This document shows positions 46,797-59,936 of a stretch of 64,000 nucleotides of DNA, in pieces. Location of the stretch: NCBI GenBank assembly GCA_037954235.1, contig JBBMOA010000018.1:295001-359000 (forward strand), in the 5' to 3' direction. The stretch comes from Aulostomus chinensis (Eukaryota > Chordata > Actinopteri > Syngnathiformes > Aulostomidae). A program made the position numbers and the translations under genes. The notes beneath the pieces were generated by a model. It was not told the origin of the DNA. It saw only the letters and a program-made list of their open reading frames with translations, and searched no databases. The first letter of the stretch is position 1. The number at the start of each line of letters is the position of its first letter.

Positions 46797-46870
46797 GGTC
46801 AAAGCCAACGTCTGTTCCACCTCCTCTTCTTTGTTTCCTGATTCCAACACCAGCTTCAAATACTCCAAAC

Positions 46871-49800
46871 TTTATTGACTCAAACGTTTTGTTCTTCTGA
46901 TGTCATCATTCCAAACTGATACAGGCTTGGCAGCGTTCCATTCCTCTCTTCCAGGCTCAGCTGCTGTGTGTGCCGGCTCAGTTTCATAGAACCCAGCCAT
47001 CTTGATTGTGAAGTGAGTTACAGTTGCACTTTCTGACGAGGAACAGTGAATAATTTAGTGAACCTTTATTACTGCAGCAGGAGGAACAGATTCAGTTGTG
47101 AACAAACGTTGGTGTTTTTTTCGTACCTTTTATTTTCTGTAGTTTTATTCAGGAGCTATTTGGAGTTCTCGGGACCCTGAAGGGACTTGGACAGAAAAAC
47201 AAACTCATCCGAGCGTCTGATGAACACCACAAATGTCTCGTAGTTGGTTTGTTTGAATCCATCAGGTGAATGACAGTGAATCAGAGGTCTGACCAGTTGT
47301 TCCCCAGCGTAGAGACAAATGAACCGTTTCATGAGAGCACAACAAAGATAATGACATGTATTTGTGCGGGTCCGGACAGTGACTTTAATACCATGTCAGC
47401 ATGTAACATTTGCATATTTGTGGGACCACGAGTTAGCAGCTAGGATGCTAACTATACTGTGCATTGCAGATTTGTCAAAACAAAAAAAAAACAAGCCAAA
47501 TAATTGGGCTTTTTTTTTTAAGGATGTAGTGTCTCCAAGAGCCACTAGATGGTGCTGCAGCATGCATGTACCTGCCGAGGCTCCTTTCAGAACAAATGGG
47601 CCACAACCTCAGACAAACACTGAGTACGTTTAGATTCATCAGCCGCTGGAAACAGTCGCCAACGAGTGTTGCTACTTTAAATCTAGGGACCTCAACCACA
47701 GAACCAAGCTAACTATGCTGGCATGTAGAGACTGAGAAGCCGGTCAAACTCACCACTGCTGTCATCGGGTTTGTAGATCAGAACATATCAGGGCTCAGGC
47801 TGCTTGATTGACAGGTGTCTCAGCCAATTTAATCCAAAGTCTCTTTGAAGGAAAAAAAAAAGACTTCACATAGAGGCGTTAATATTTACTGTTGGTAGTT
47901 GACCGTCACTCCGAGCGTGTGATGGACTGCGGGGCCCTCAGCCGTCAATCTGGGAACTGCTGACGTCACTCGGAGACTCGTTAGTCCATCACGTGGAAAT
48001 GATGACACAGGAGTAAAGAGAGATTCTTTTATTTTGAAAAATTTACTTCAAAACCACTGCAGTTATTTCTAAGGCTTCACAACTCTGCTGTCTTTTGGGG
48101 TCTTGGTCCTTTGAGAGGTTTTTGATGCTTTTAGAGGGTTTATTCCTAAAACAGGAGAAGAACTAAGGCACCGTTAGAAACCCCCAGAACCAAAAACAAG
48201 TTCAAAGTGAGAACCAGAAATAGAGAGTTTTAAAAGCATGATTTCTCTGGCACTTCAAACTAAATATCTGTTACATGTCCTCCAAAATACTCACTTTCAC
48301 TCACTCATCATATAGAAAATAAATATTAAACAACGGCTCTGGCATTTCAGCAACAGCATGGAGTCTGAGCAGACATTAAAATATGAATCGGTCATAAATT
48401 AAGTTGTTGTCTCGTGTTGGTAACGAAAAAGAATAATGCTGGATTGACAGACTGACACCTGGCATGAAAAGGTTCGACAGGAAGACCACAAGTGTCGCGA
48501 AAATAACAATTCAGAACGACTTGTGCCTGCACGCTGTGGTCCGTATCCAGACCCAGACTGAGACCACGAGAAACACTGCTGATGCTTTTGTGACACACAC
48601 CTGGAATCACGAGGAAGAAAAAGCAGCAACAGGTATTCACTTATGGAAGACATAAAGTGACAAGCGCATGAAAAAATGAAATCAATTTATAAAGTAAAAA
48701 ATACAGAAATACAAGTTGCAGATGAAAAAGGCTATTGTTCTCATTCGTTTGTGCACTTTTTTCATGCTTATGTTTTGTAAATGCTGGATTCAAGTTCAGT
48801 CTGTGAATCATTTTATTTTTCAAACTATTTATAAATGTGTTTGAATTCATATACTTTTATTCATTGTGCATTCTTTTGTAATTATTCATTAATTAACAAT
48901 TCAAATTTCAGAGCCCATTTACGTTGCACGTCAGGTTATTTTACAGAAGGTTTGTATAATTCCCTCGAACACTTGTGGTCCTCCGTAGAAGAAAAGTTTG
49001 ATTTCAGCATCAGTTTTATGTTTTGTGGTCAACTAAGTTGACCATAAGTTGAGACGTTCAGGTGTGGCTAGGAATTTATAGTTCAGAAATTTCTCTGCTG
49101 GGATGAAGCTGAGTACATCAACAACACACAAATCTGTTCACATCTGCATCCGTTAAATAAGAATAAATAGACACAATAATTTCAGAATAAATACGGCAAA
49201 CTGTTGTCAAGTTAAGTGCTGGCTGAACCCCACCGCCCTCCGGTTTTGGTCTCAGTATCTTTGACTGCTCCGTTCGATCGATTCTGAATTCTGCTGCAGG
49301 GTTGAATTAGCAGATGCAGAAGCATCCTCGCTACGATCAACTTCCCACCTAAATGTGACGATTGCCACTCGTTAGAGTGCTGGTTCCAGGTAAACCCTGT
49401 TTCTGCTCAGTATTTCTGGTTGTGCTGACTCGTAGAGGTACTATAAAAGTATTCTGGCTCAAAACACTCAAATGAACATAAGTTGTTAAAGTGTGAACTG
49501 CAAACTGGTTTGAAATTCAATTCAATCAGCTAGTAAACATCTGTCCCATCTTGTAATACCACTTTCTACCACAAGATGTGCTCATGAGTCAATGTGAGAG
49601 GAGGAACAAGTCGCGCCACCCAGAGCCTGGCGGTCAAAGATCTCTGTTTGCTGTGGTGAGATTTTTGCTACAATGGAATGAAGCTAAACTAAGCTAAACA
49701 ACTAAGCTAAACCAAGCAACGAATAACCTTGACCGACCCTCCAGGTTCCAGCAGTCACGTGTTCCGTGTTCCTGGCATTCACTGACTCAGCACCTCTAAT

Positions 49801-50439
49801 ACATCGGGAAGTTTGGAGGATCTGACCAAACAACATCCTGATTGGGCGCCAGCGAGCAGCACAAGGTCTCAGCTGGCGTCACCTGTGCTGTCACCTGTGC
49901 TGTCACCTGTGACATTTATATCTGTTCTATTTATTTCGTAATATACTGTTTTCAGCATTAGATGGTTTTAGTCCCTCACTAGCACCTCTAGAGGACCAAA
50001 GTGGTATTATGAGACAGGTGAGCTCGTTCAGGTGCTCACAGATCAGACACTTTAATCTGAAGGGTTTACCTGAAATATTTAATATAATAATAATTAATAA
50101 TAATAATATTTTGTTGTTATTATTATTATTATTATCATGCATCTTCTCTCAGACAAGTAGAACTACTGGGGGGTTAAACATTGTGCAGGGAATGTAAAGT
50201 CACTCCAAAAACTAAAAGCATTTTGTCTCAGGAAACTGAACCCTCACTGATCAAAAGCTTTTCAAAGTAAGAGCCCTAAACCTGGAGCACCCATGCAAAT
50301 CAGGTGGAGTTGGTTGCTTCCTCCTCAAACTCTCAGCGATCAGCAGCAAGACTGGAGGCGGCTCCTCGCCCGCCTCCGCCACTGCCACGCGATGTCAGCA
50401 ATGGAGACGACTGTGTCCCTCCCTCGGACCTTCTGTCTG
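46871..50439 (-). other. xylt2: Probable XYLT2 3' UTR and convergent intergenic region
   Basis: No coding sequence recognised. Minus-strand AATAAA candidates include 46871-46876, only 75 bp from the KAT8 signal. How much is transcribed as XYLT2 3' UTR is unknown. Contents include a CTCF-like site at 47542-47556, a CRE at 47961-47968, and an ATT-rich run at 50085-50135. Confidence 0.4.
47542..47556 (+). promoter_or_regulatory. CTCF-like motif (one mismatch)
   Basis: CCACTAGATGGTGCT differs from the core only at position 12 (T for C). It lies between convergent KAT8 and XYLT2. Confidence 0.35.
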
Positions 50440-53400
50440 CTACCTGATCCGTCCCTCCTGGGTAGGCGGGGCCAGTTCAGACTTCGGGTCGGGGCTGGCA
50501 GAGCTCCAGGCCGTGAGGCGGCAGCGCTGCATTACGGGACAAGCGCTCGGGCCCGTGGAGCAGACGTCCGCGGCTGACCAGTGGCCCTCCAGCAGCCCAT
50601 CCAGCCAGCGACGCAGCAGCGCTCCCGTCAGGCTGGCGTTGGCCTCTGCCTCCTCCACGGCGCCCAGGCTGACCGGGAGCCGCAGAACCGGGTTGAGTCC
50701 GTGGAAGCTTTGCTCCATGTAGGAGTTCCTGGCTGGACCGCCATGCAGCCGGCGGGCGTCTTCTAGAAGAATACGAGCAGGACGACACGGTCACCACAAG
50801 ATCGATGACGCTGTTATACCTCTGAATGTCTGTTCAGGGTTAGGACCAGCAGCCCTGCTGAGAACCTCCACACACACGCACAGACACACACACACACAGA
50901 CACACACACGCACAGACACACACACGCACAGACACACACACGCACAGACACACGCAGACACAGACACACACACGCACAGACACATACACGCACAGACACA
51001 CACACACACAGACACACACACGCACAGACACACTCACGCACAGACACACACACGCACAGACACACGCAGACAGACACACACACGCACAGACACACACACA
51101 CACGCACAGACACACACACACGCACAGACACACACACACACGCACAGACACACACACACACAGACACACACACGCACAGACACACACACGCACAGACACA
51201 CGCAGACACAGACACACACACGCACAGACACATACACGCACAGACACACACGCACAGACACACACACGCACAGACACACGCAGACACAGACACACACACG
51301 CACAGACACACACACACACGCACAGACACACACACGCACAGACACACACGCACAGACACACACACGCACAGACACACGCAGACACAGACACATACACACA
51401 CAGACACACACGCACAGACACACACACACACGCACAGACACACACACGCACAGACACACACACACACAGACACACACACACGCACAGACACACACACGCA
51501 CAGACACACACGCACAGACACACACACGCACAGACACACGCAGACACAGACACACACACGCACAGACACATACACGCACAGACACACACGCACAGACACA
51601 CACACGCACAGACACACGCAGACACAGACACACACACGCACAGACACACACGCACAGACACACACACGCACAGACACACACACACACGCACAGACACACA
51701 CACGCACAGACACACACGCACAGACACACGCAGACACAGACACACACACGCACAGACACATACACACACAGACACACACACACACGCACAGACACACACA
51801 CACACGCACAGACACACACACGCACAGACACACACGCACAGACACACACACGCACAGACACACGCAGACACAGACACACACACGCACAGACACATACACG
51901 CACAGACACACACACGCACAGACACACGCAGACACACACGCACAGAAACACACACGCACAGACACACACAGACACATACACGCACAGACTCACACACGCA
52001 CAGACACACACGCGCACAGACACACAGGCACAGACACACACGCACAGACACATACGCGCACACACAGACACACACACGCACAGACACACACACAGACACA
52101 CACACACACGCACAGACACACACACGCACAGACACACACTCACAGACACACACACGCACAGACACACACAGACACACACACGCACAGACACATACACGCA
52201 CAGACTCACACACGCACAGACACATACACGCACAGACTCACACACGCACAGACTCACACGCGCACAGACACACACAGACACATACACGCAGAGACTCACA
52301 CACGCACAGACACATACACGCAGACTCACACACGCACAGACACACACACGCACAGACACACACACGCACAGACACATACACGCACAGACACACACACGCA
52401 CAGACACACACACGCACAGACACACACAGACACACACACGCACAGACACACACACGCACAGACACACAGACACGCACACGCACAGACTCACGCACACACA
52501 CAGACACGCGCACAGACACACGCGCACACACACACGCACAGACACACACGCATAGACACACACACGCAGACACACGCACAGACACGCATACACACATACA
52601 CAGATGCACACACACAGACACGCGCACAGACGCACACGCACGGACAGACACACACGCACAGACACACACACGCACAGACACGCACACACATACACGCACA
52701 GACACAAACACAGACACACACACGCACAGACACATACACGCACAGACACACACACACAGACACACACACGCACAGACTCACACGCGCACAGACACATACA
52801 CGCACAGACACACACACGCACAGACAGACACAGACACATACATGCACAGACTCACACACGCACAGACACATACACGCACAGACACACACGCACAGACACA
52901 TACACACACAGACACATACACGCACAGACTCACACGCGCACAGACACATACACGCACAGACACACACGCACAGACACACGCAGACACACACGCACAGACA
53001 CACACACGCACAGACTCACACACGCACAGACACACACACGCACAGACTCACACGCGCACAGACACACAGGCACAGACACACACGCACAGACACGCACACA
53101 CACAGACACAGATGCACACACACAGACACGCGCACAGACACATGCGCACACACACACGCACAGACACACACGCATAGACACACACACGCACAGACACACG
53201 CACAGACACGCATACACACATACACAGATGCACACACACAGACACGCGCACAGACGCACACGCACGGACAGACACACACGCACAGACACACACATGCACA
53301 GACACGCACACACATACACGCACAGCCACACACACACAGACACAGATGCACACACACAGACATACACACACATGCACAGACACAGACACGCGCACAGACA

Positions 53401-56379
53401 CACGCACACAGACACGCACACGCAGACACACACGCGCACACACGCACAGACACACATGCACACACATACACGCACACACATACACGCACAGACACATACA
53501 CACACATGCACAGACACAGATGAACACAGAGACACGCGCTCAGACACACACGCGCACAGACACACGCGCACACACGCACAGACACACACGCGCACACACG
53601 CACAGACACACACGCACACACATACACGCACAGACACATACACACACATGCACAGACACAGATGAACACACACAGACACGCACAGACACATACACGCACA
53701 GACACACACACGCACAGACACATACACGCACAGACTCACACGCGCACAGACACATACACGCACAGACACACGCAGACACACACGCACAGACACGCACAGA
53801 CTCACACACGCACACACACACACACGCACAGACTCACACGCGCACAGACACACAGGCACAGACACACAGGCACAGACACACACACGCACAGACACGCACA
53901 CACACAGACACAGATGCACACACACAGACACGCGCACAGACACATGCGCACACACACACGCACAGACACACACACACATAGACACACACACGCACAGACA
54001 CACACACGCACAGACACGCACACGCATACACACACGCACAGACACGCACACGCATACACACACACGCACAGACACACACACGCACAGACACGCACACGCA
54101 TACACACACATACACAGATGCACACACACAGACACGCGCACAGACGCACACGCACGGACAGACACACACGCACAGACACGCACACACATACACGCACAGA
54201 CACACACACACAGACACAGATGCACATGCACAGACACATACACACACATGCACAGACACAGACACAGACACACACGCACAGACATACACATGCACAGACA
54301 CACACACGCAGACACACATGCAGACACACATGCACACACATACACGCACACACATACACGCACAGACACATACACACACATGCACAGACACAGATGAACA
54401 CACACAGACACGTGCACACACACACACACGCACAGACACACACGCGCACACACGCACAGACACACATGCACAGACATACACATGCACAGACACACACACG
54501 CAGACACACATGCACAGACACACACACACGCAGACACACACGCACAGACATACACACGCACAGACACACACACGCAGACACACACGCACAGACATACACA
54601 CGCACAGACACACACACGCAGACACACACGCACAGACACACACGCACAGACACACACACGCAGACACACACGCACAGACACACACACGCACAGACACGCA
54701 TGCACACACAGATGTGTTTCTGAGTCTGTATGGGGGGGGTCTAATACACAAAAAATACAATTGATGATCAATGTCGTTCTGCTTGACTGATTGATTATTG
54801 AAACTTAACACCATGTTGGAGTGACCAGTCAGGCTTTTACTGGCAAGAATGTTTCTACCATTCAGAAAACTGCCACCACCAGTTCCTGGTCCACCACCAG
54901 TTCCTGGTCCACCACCAGTTCCTGGTCCACCACCAGTTCCACCAGCCCCTTTTAGAGATTCGTTCTAATCTCCAGTTCACACTCAGCTTGTCTAAACACC
55001 TCCTGAAACGGCGAAACGCTCTGCAGCCACTAAACTGCAAACCTGCTCCCTGGACCTTCAACCCTGAAACCGTATGTGGCTCCACTGTGGCGGTTCCTCT
55101 GGGTTCCTCACCTTGCCGTATGGGCTGCTGCTGGTGGAACTCCAGCGGAGCAACAAGGAAGTTGGTCTGACCCAGCGGGCTCCAGTGATGCAACACTCGT
55201 AGCGTCCACATGCCGGGCCGCAGTGGCGAGGTCAGCGGCGGCCGGTAGTGGGTGACCTCAGCAGCAGCGTCCACCAGGATGTCGTAGGTGGCAGCGATAA
55301 CATTGGTGGGGTCGATCCAGACCACAGTGGCTGTCAGGTTGCTCTGGCCTCGGCTCCAGCGCTGCACAGCCACCGGCTCGTCCTCAGGGCCAAGCAGACC
55401 CCCCCAGTTCCTGAAGAGACGCTCCTTGGGGTCCCAGTCGGTCCCCACCTAGAGTACAGGAAGACAGGAAGACAGGCAGACAGGTGGGTCGCATATCACA
55501 GGTCGGCTCACCAGTGTGTCTGAGCTTATTCAGGTCAAGTGAGACCTGGATGTGCTGCAGTCTATTGGTGGGGTGGTTGGGGCTGGGCAGGGTGAAGTGG
55601 TCTCTGGGCATCACCCAGGTCTCCAGGGTCTCCGGCTGGGTGGAGGCTCGGTTAGTGGCCACATGGTGTACCAGGTAGCCTTGGAACTGGTCAGACAGGA
55701 AGTAGGCGTGCACTGACACCGGGTGACTCATAGCCACGTACCTGAAACATACACAGGCCATTACCACACGCCATCTACACACAAGAACTGAAAGGAGGCA
55801 CAAGATGGAGCTGTCAGGTTAGTCAGGAACAAAGCTTCAATCTCAGGTGATGATTGACACAGATGAGGTCTGGTTCCATCTGTGTTCTGGTTCCATCTGT
55901 GGTCTGGTTCCATCTGTGTTCTGGTTCCATCTGTGGTCTGGTTCCATCTGTGTTCTTTTTCATGTGATATGTAAGAACATCTCAAGTAGGTTCTTTAAAT
56001 TTGACACAAACATGGATGAAGGATAAGTTGAAGTGTGTCGGCGGTCCGGGCAGCGTGACGATGGTCCTGGTCGAGCGCAGGGATCCTCAGGATTTAGTTC
56101 TCTGGACTTGTCAACCCTAACAGATGAACTTTGAGATAAAAGAAAACAGCAAATTCCCAAAAACGTCTAATTTGTCCAGAGATGAAAGATGAAGAAAGAC
56201 GAGATTCAGCTGCAGCCAACGTGGTCGTGATGCTGCTGACATCACAGTTCTCAGGAAAAACACTGCTCCTGTTTGAACAACTCCCCCCCCCCACACACAC
56301 ACACACACACACTCAGGCCACCAGTCCCACCCTGACTACAACAACAACAACCTTCTTGTACCTCCTGGTGGTATCCACC

Positions 56380-56434
<55 letters not shown>

Positions 56435-59400
56435 GGGCAGGGCTGGAAAAACCCTCTGGTGAAGAGACTGAAGCCTGACTGTGCTGCTGTACAAGCTAAC
56501 GTTATCTCCATATTTAGTTTGGGACGCTGCACAAACACGCCGGGTGATTTTTTTTGGGAAAAAACATTTCAGGTGTTTAGGCCGAGTTAGACTAAATGAT
56601 CTGTTTACACTCAGGTGGTGTGTGTGTGTGTGTGGGGGGGGGGGGTGAGACCCTTTCACACACCGAACACCAAACACAAACAAGCATCAGTCTCACAAGA
56701 GGGTTTTGACAGGCAGCAGTTTTGAGGTTTTAAATCTGCTGACGGTCCGAACACATGACGCTCGGGGAGGACGCCTCTGCTCCAGCCCTTCCTTCTCTCT
56801 GAGTGGCTCTCCTGGTCAGCTGCTACTGGGGGCAAAACACGAATGAGACAAAAAGCTCCCAAGAAACAAACGATCCCGTTGGTCGCCTGCTGGAGCTCTG
56901 ATCAGCGCACTTGACTTAACCTGACACCACACAAGCAGCTTTGTGGCATGGAGCTAATCAAACATGGCCGTCACATGACACCAGCCCATGTCAGCCCGGA
57001 GCTCCCCTCACAGGAGGTTACCTACCTGCAACTGTTGTCGCTGGGATGGCCCTGCAGCGAGCCAGCAGCGCGCCTCAGGCCAATACGAGTGAAGGCGTGG
57101 TAGTAACTGAGCGCTGCGTCCGACAGGCTGGCGAGACCGTCCGTCTCCTGCTCGAACAGGTTCTCCCAGTAGGCCTGGAGGCCCGGTGTCCCGGCCGCAT
57201 ACGGCCCAAACAGGAAGGAGTCCAGCTGGCTGATGATCTCCTGGCTGACGCTGGCCTCAAACTTCCTCGCGAAGAAGGTTGGTCGGGACGCTTGCTGGAG
57301 AGACAGGCAACGATGGCATCATCCAGAGAAGACAGTGGTCACAGCAGGTGGAGGAACAGAGGCTTTTACTCTGAAAATATCCATCCATCCATCCATCCAT
57401 CCACATATCCAATCTTCCATCCATCCATCCTTCCATCCATCCATCCATCCATCCATCCATCCACATATCCAATCTTCCATCCATCCATCCATCCATCCTT
57501 CCATCCTTCCATCCATCCATCCATCCATCCACATATCCAATCTTCCATCCATCCATCCTTCCATCCATCCATCCATCCATCCATCCATCCACATATCCAA
57601 TCTTCCATCCATCCATCCTTCCACCCATCCATCCATCCAATCTTCCATCCACCCATCCTTCTGAGACAGAGAGAGCTCTGCTGTACACGCTCTCAGCATA
57701 AAATCTTCAGGACTCCATGCTGCCTTCCTTTGCTGCCGAAGCCAGCCATTATGATAATTACAGCCTTGGAGAGCTCAGCGGCGGCGAGCAGCTACAAAGC
57801 TCTAAAAATACCTACAGCTGTTTCCAGGATCAGCTGTCCTGGAGGAAGCCACTTCTGTCTTCAGGACGCCATCACGGCGGCCAAGCCCTGCCTACAGCGA
57901 GTAAAAGCAGCACTGCTAATTTGTTAAGAGGAAGCTAATCATGTCGGGCCACCGTGGTCCTGAGGAATGCCTGAAGGTGCCCAAACTGCAACATGACTTC
58001 AGAGATCACATGACATCTGCCACCCAGGGTTAAGTTGTCTACCATCAGATATGTCTGATATCTTCCCGTTTGTTAGACCACCTCCTCCATCTCACACGAG
58101 GCCTCAGTCTGATATAACCCCAACCCAACCCTAGCCCTGCAGGAGGAACACACAGGTTTGGGTGAGAGGTCAAAGGCGGCGTACTCACCTGGAAGCGTGG
58201 CAGGTCGGTGGGTTTGAAGTCGTTGGGCGAGCAGCCACACCAGTCCACGATGTGCTTGTACTGGCATTTACAGCCTAGTTTACGGTTCCAGTTGGTGATT
58301 CGCAGGTTGTTATCCACCATGGTGTCACAGAGGGCGCTGTTCTCCAGCACAGTGTGGAAAAAGGACTGAAGAAGCAGAGAACGTTCATCACACTTCCACT
58401 CACTACTGCTGCTTTCATCTCTAGCTCCCCTCACTGGAGTAACCCAGAATAACCAGCTGGTGGAGTCAAATGAACTAAGTCACATTAGCGGAGAACCAGA
58501 AGAGTTCTAGTGAATTCTGGTCTCCAGTCCAAGTGTTGGTGGATCCCTGATCCTCCATCTGGATCAAGGAGACCTGGATTCTACCAGACCACCTGGAGAG
58601 TTGGTGACTGACATTTCTGGCGAGTTTAGCTGCTGTTAGCTGTCAGAGTGTGTGGGTGTGTCCAAGTGTGTGTGTGTGTGTGTGTGCGTGTGTGTGTGTG
58701 TGCGTGTGTGTGTGTGTGTTACCTCGGCGGGCAGCAGTGTGTAGGCATAGAACCGTTTCATCTTGCTGACCAGCTCATCTCTGGAACTGACCACATATTC
58801 TACAAAGACACGGCTGAGCAGAAACCAATCAGAGCCTCCGTCCACTGCGATGCCATCTGGGATCTTACGGTCGCCAAGGCGCCACATGTGTGTGTCACAC
58901 TCGTAGAAGAGGCGGTCCAGACCCTGTTTTCGGATAAAACTGAGATGCAACACATCCAGCATTGAGCTGAGTGCTGAAATCACCAAAATCCTTTCAAACT
59001 TCATCTCTCAATGAGTTAAAAAAGTGAAACAAACAATGAAGAGATGGAGAAGCACGTAGAAGAAGCGGATGCACAGACGGGCAGAGGGCTCACCGTGCGT
59101 TGTCTCGGCCGTGAGACTTAATAAAGTTCATGGTGCGGTACTTGGACAGGAACGCCACTAGCTGGTCGTTGGTCCTGCGGGGAGACGATAATCAGCTGAT
59201 CAGTCATGTGCTCTCACTGACTCCCTGTCGTCATAGAAACAAGCATGTAGCAACAGGGAAGGACTTTTGTTCCCTCATCTGCTTGACGTGGTGGTTCAGA
59301 TCCACCAGACTGTTTCTGGTGGTTTCCAAGTCTTACCATGTGATCACATCTGAACTTGCCGTTTTGGACAGAAGACAAACTCACCATCCAGCCATAAAAT

Positions 59401-59868
59401 GGAATGACGCAATGCACATTCTTTAGAAACAGTTTTCTTCATTTACTGGCCACAAGTTGAAGCAGGTTGCATTAAATATTAGTACAATGTGTCTCTTTTT
59501 TTAAACAATCTTCGCATTTAGGGGGATTAGAGTGACTGGACGGCTGGGGCAGTTCACTCAGGAAACATCCTGATAGCGAGGCAGCACTTCCTCTGCTCTG
59601 GTGTCGCTCTAAGGAGCTGCCTGTTTGCGCACTCACCTTGTAAGGACTCGCCTTCCTATGGAGACAAGTCTCCATAATGTAAAGCTTTAAAATCAAATTA
59701 GGGTTAAGCTAACATGAGGGTCATGGTTAAGCTAACATCAGGTTTAGGCTAATGTCAGTTTTAGGCTAACATCAAAGTTAGGCTAATATCAGGGTCAAGG
59801 TTAGGCTAATGTCTAGTTTAGGCTAACATCAGGTTAGGGTTAGGCTAACACATGTGTATGAGTGTGTA

Positions 59869-59936
<68 letters not shown>

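Noticed and set aside
50791..54814. Open frames of up to about 610 codons reading CVCACVCLCV or THAQTHTRTD
   Set aside because: Confined to the CA/CG minisatellite in an XYLT2 intron, open on both strands, with no start context or conserved domain.
57257..57699. Minus-strand frames reading GWMDGWMEGWMDG
   Set aside because: ATCC tetranucleotide repeat artefact.
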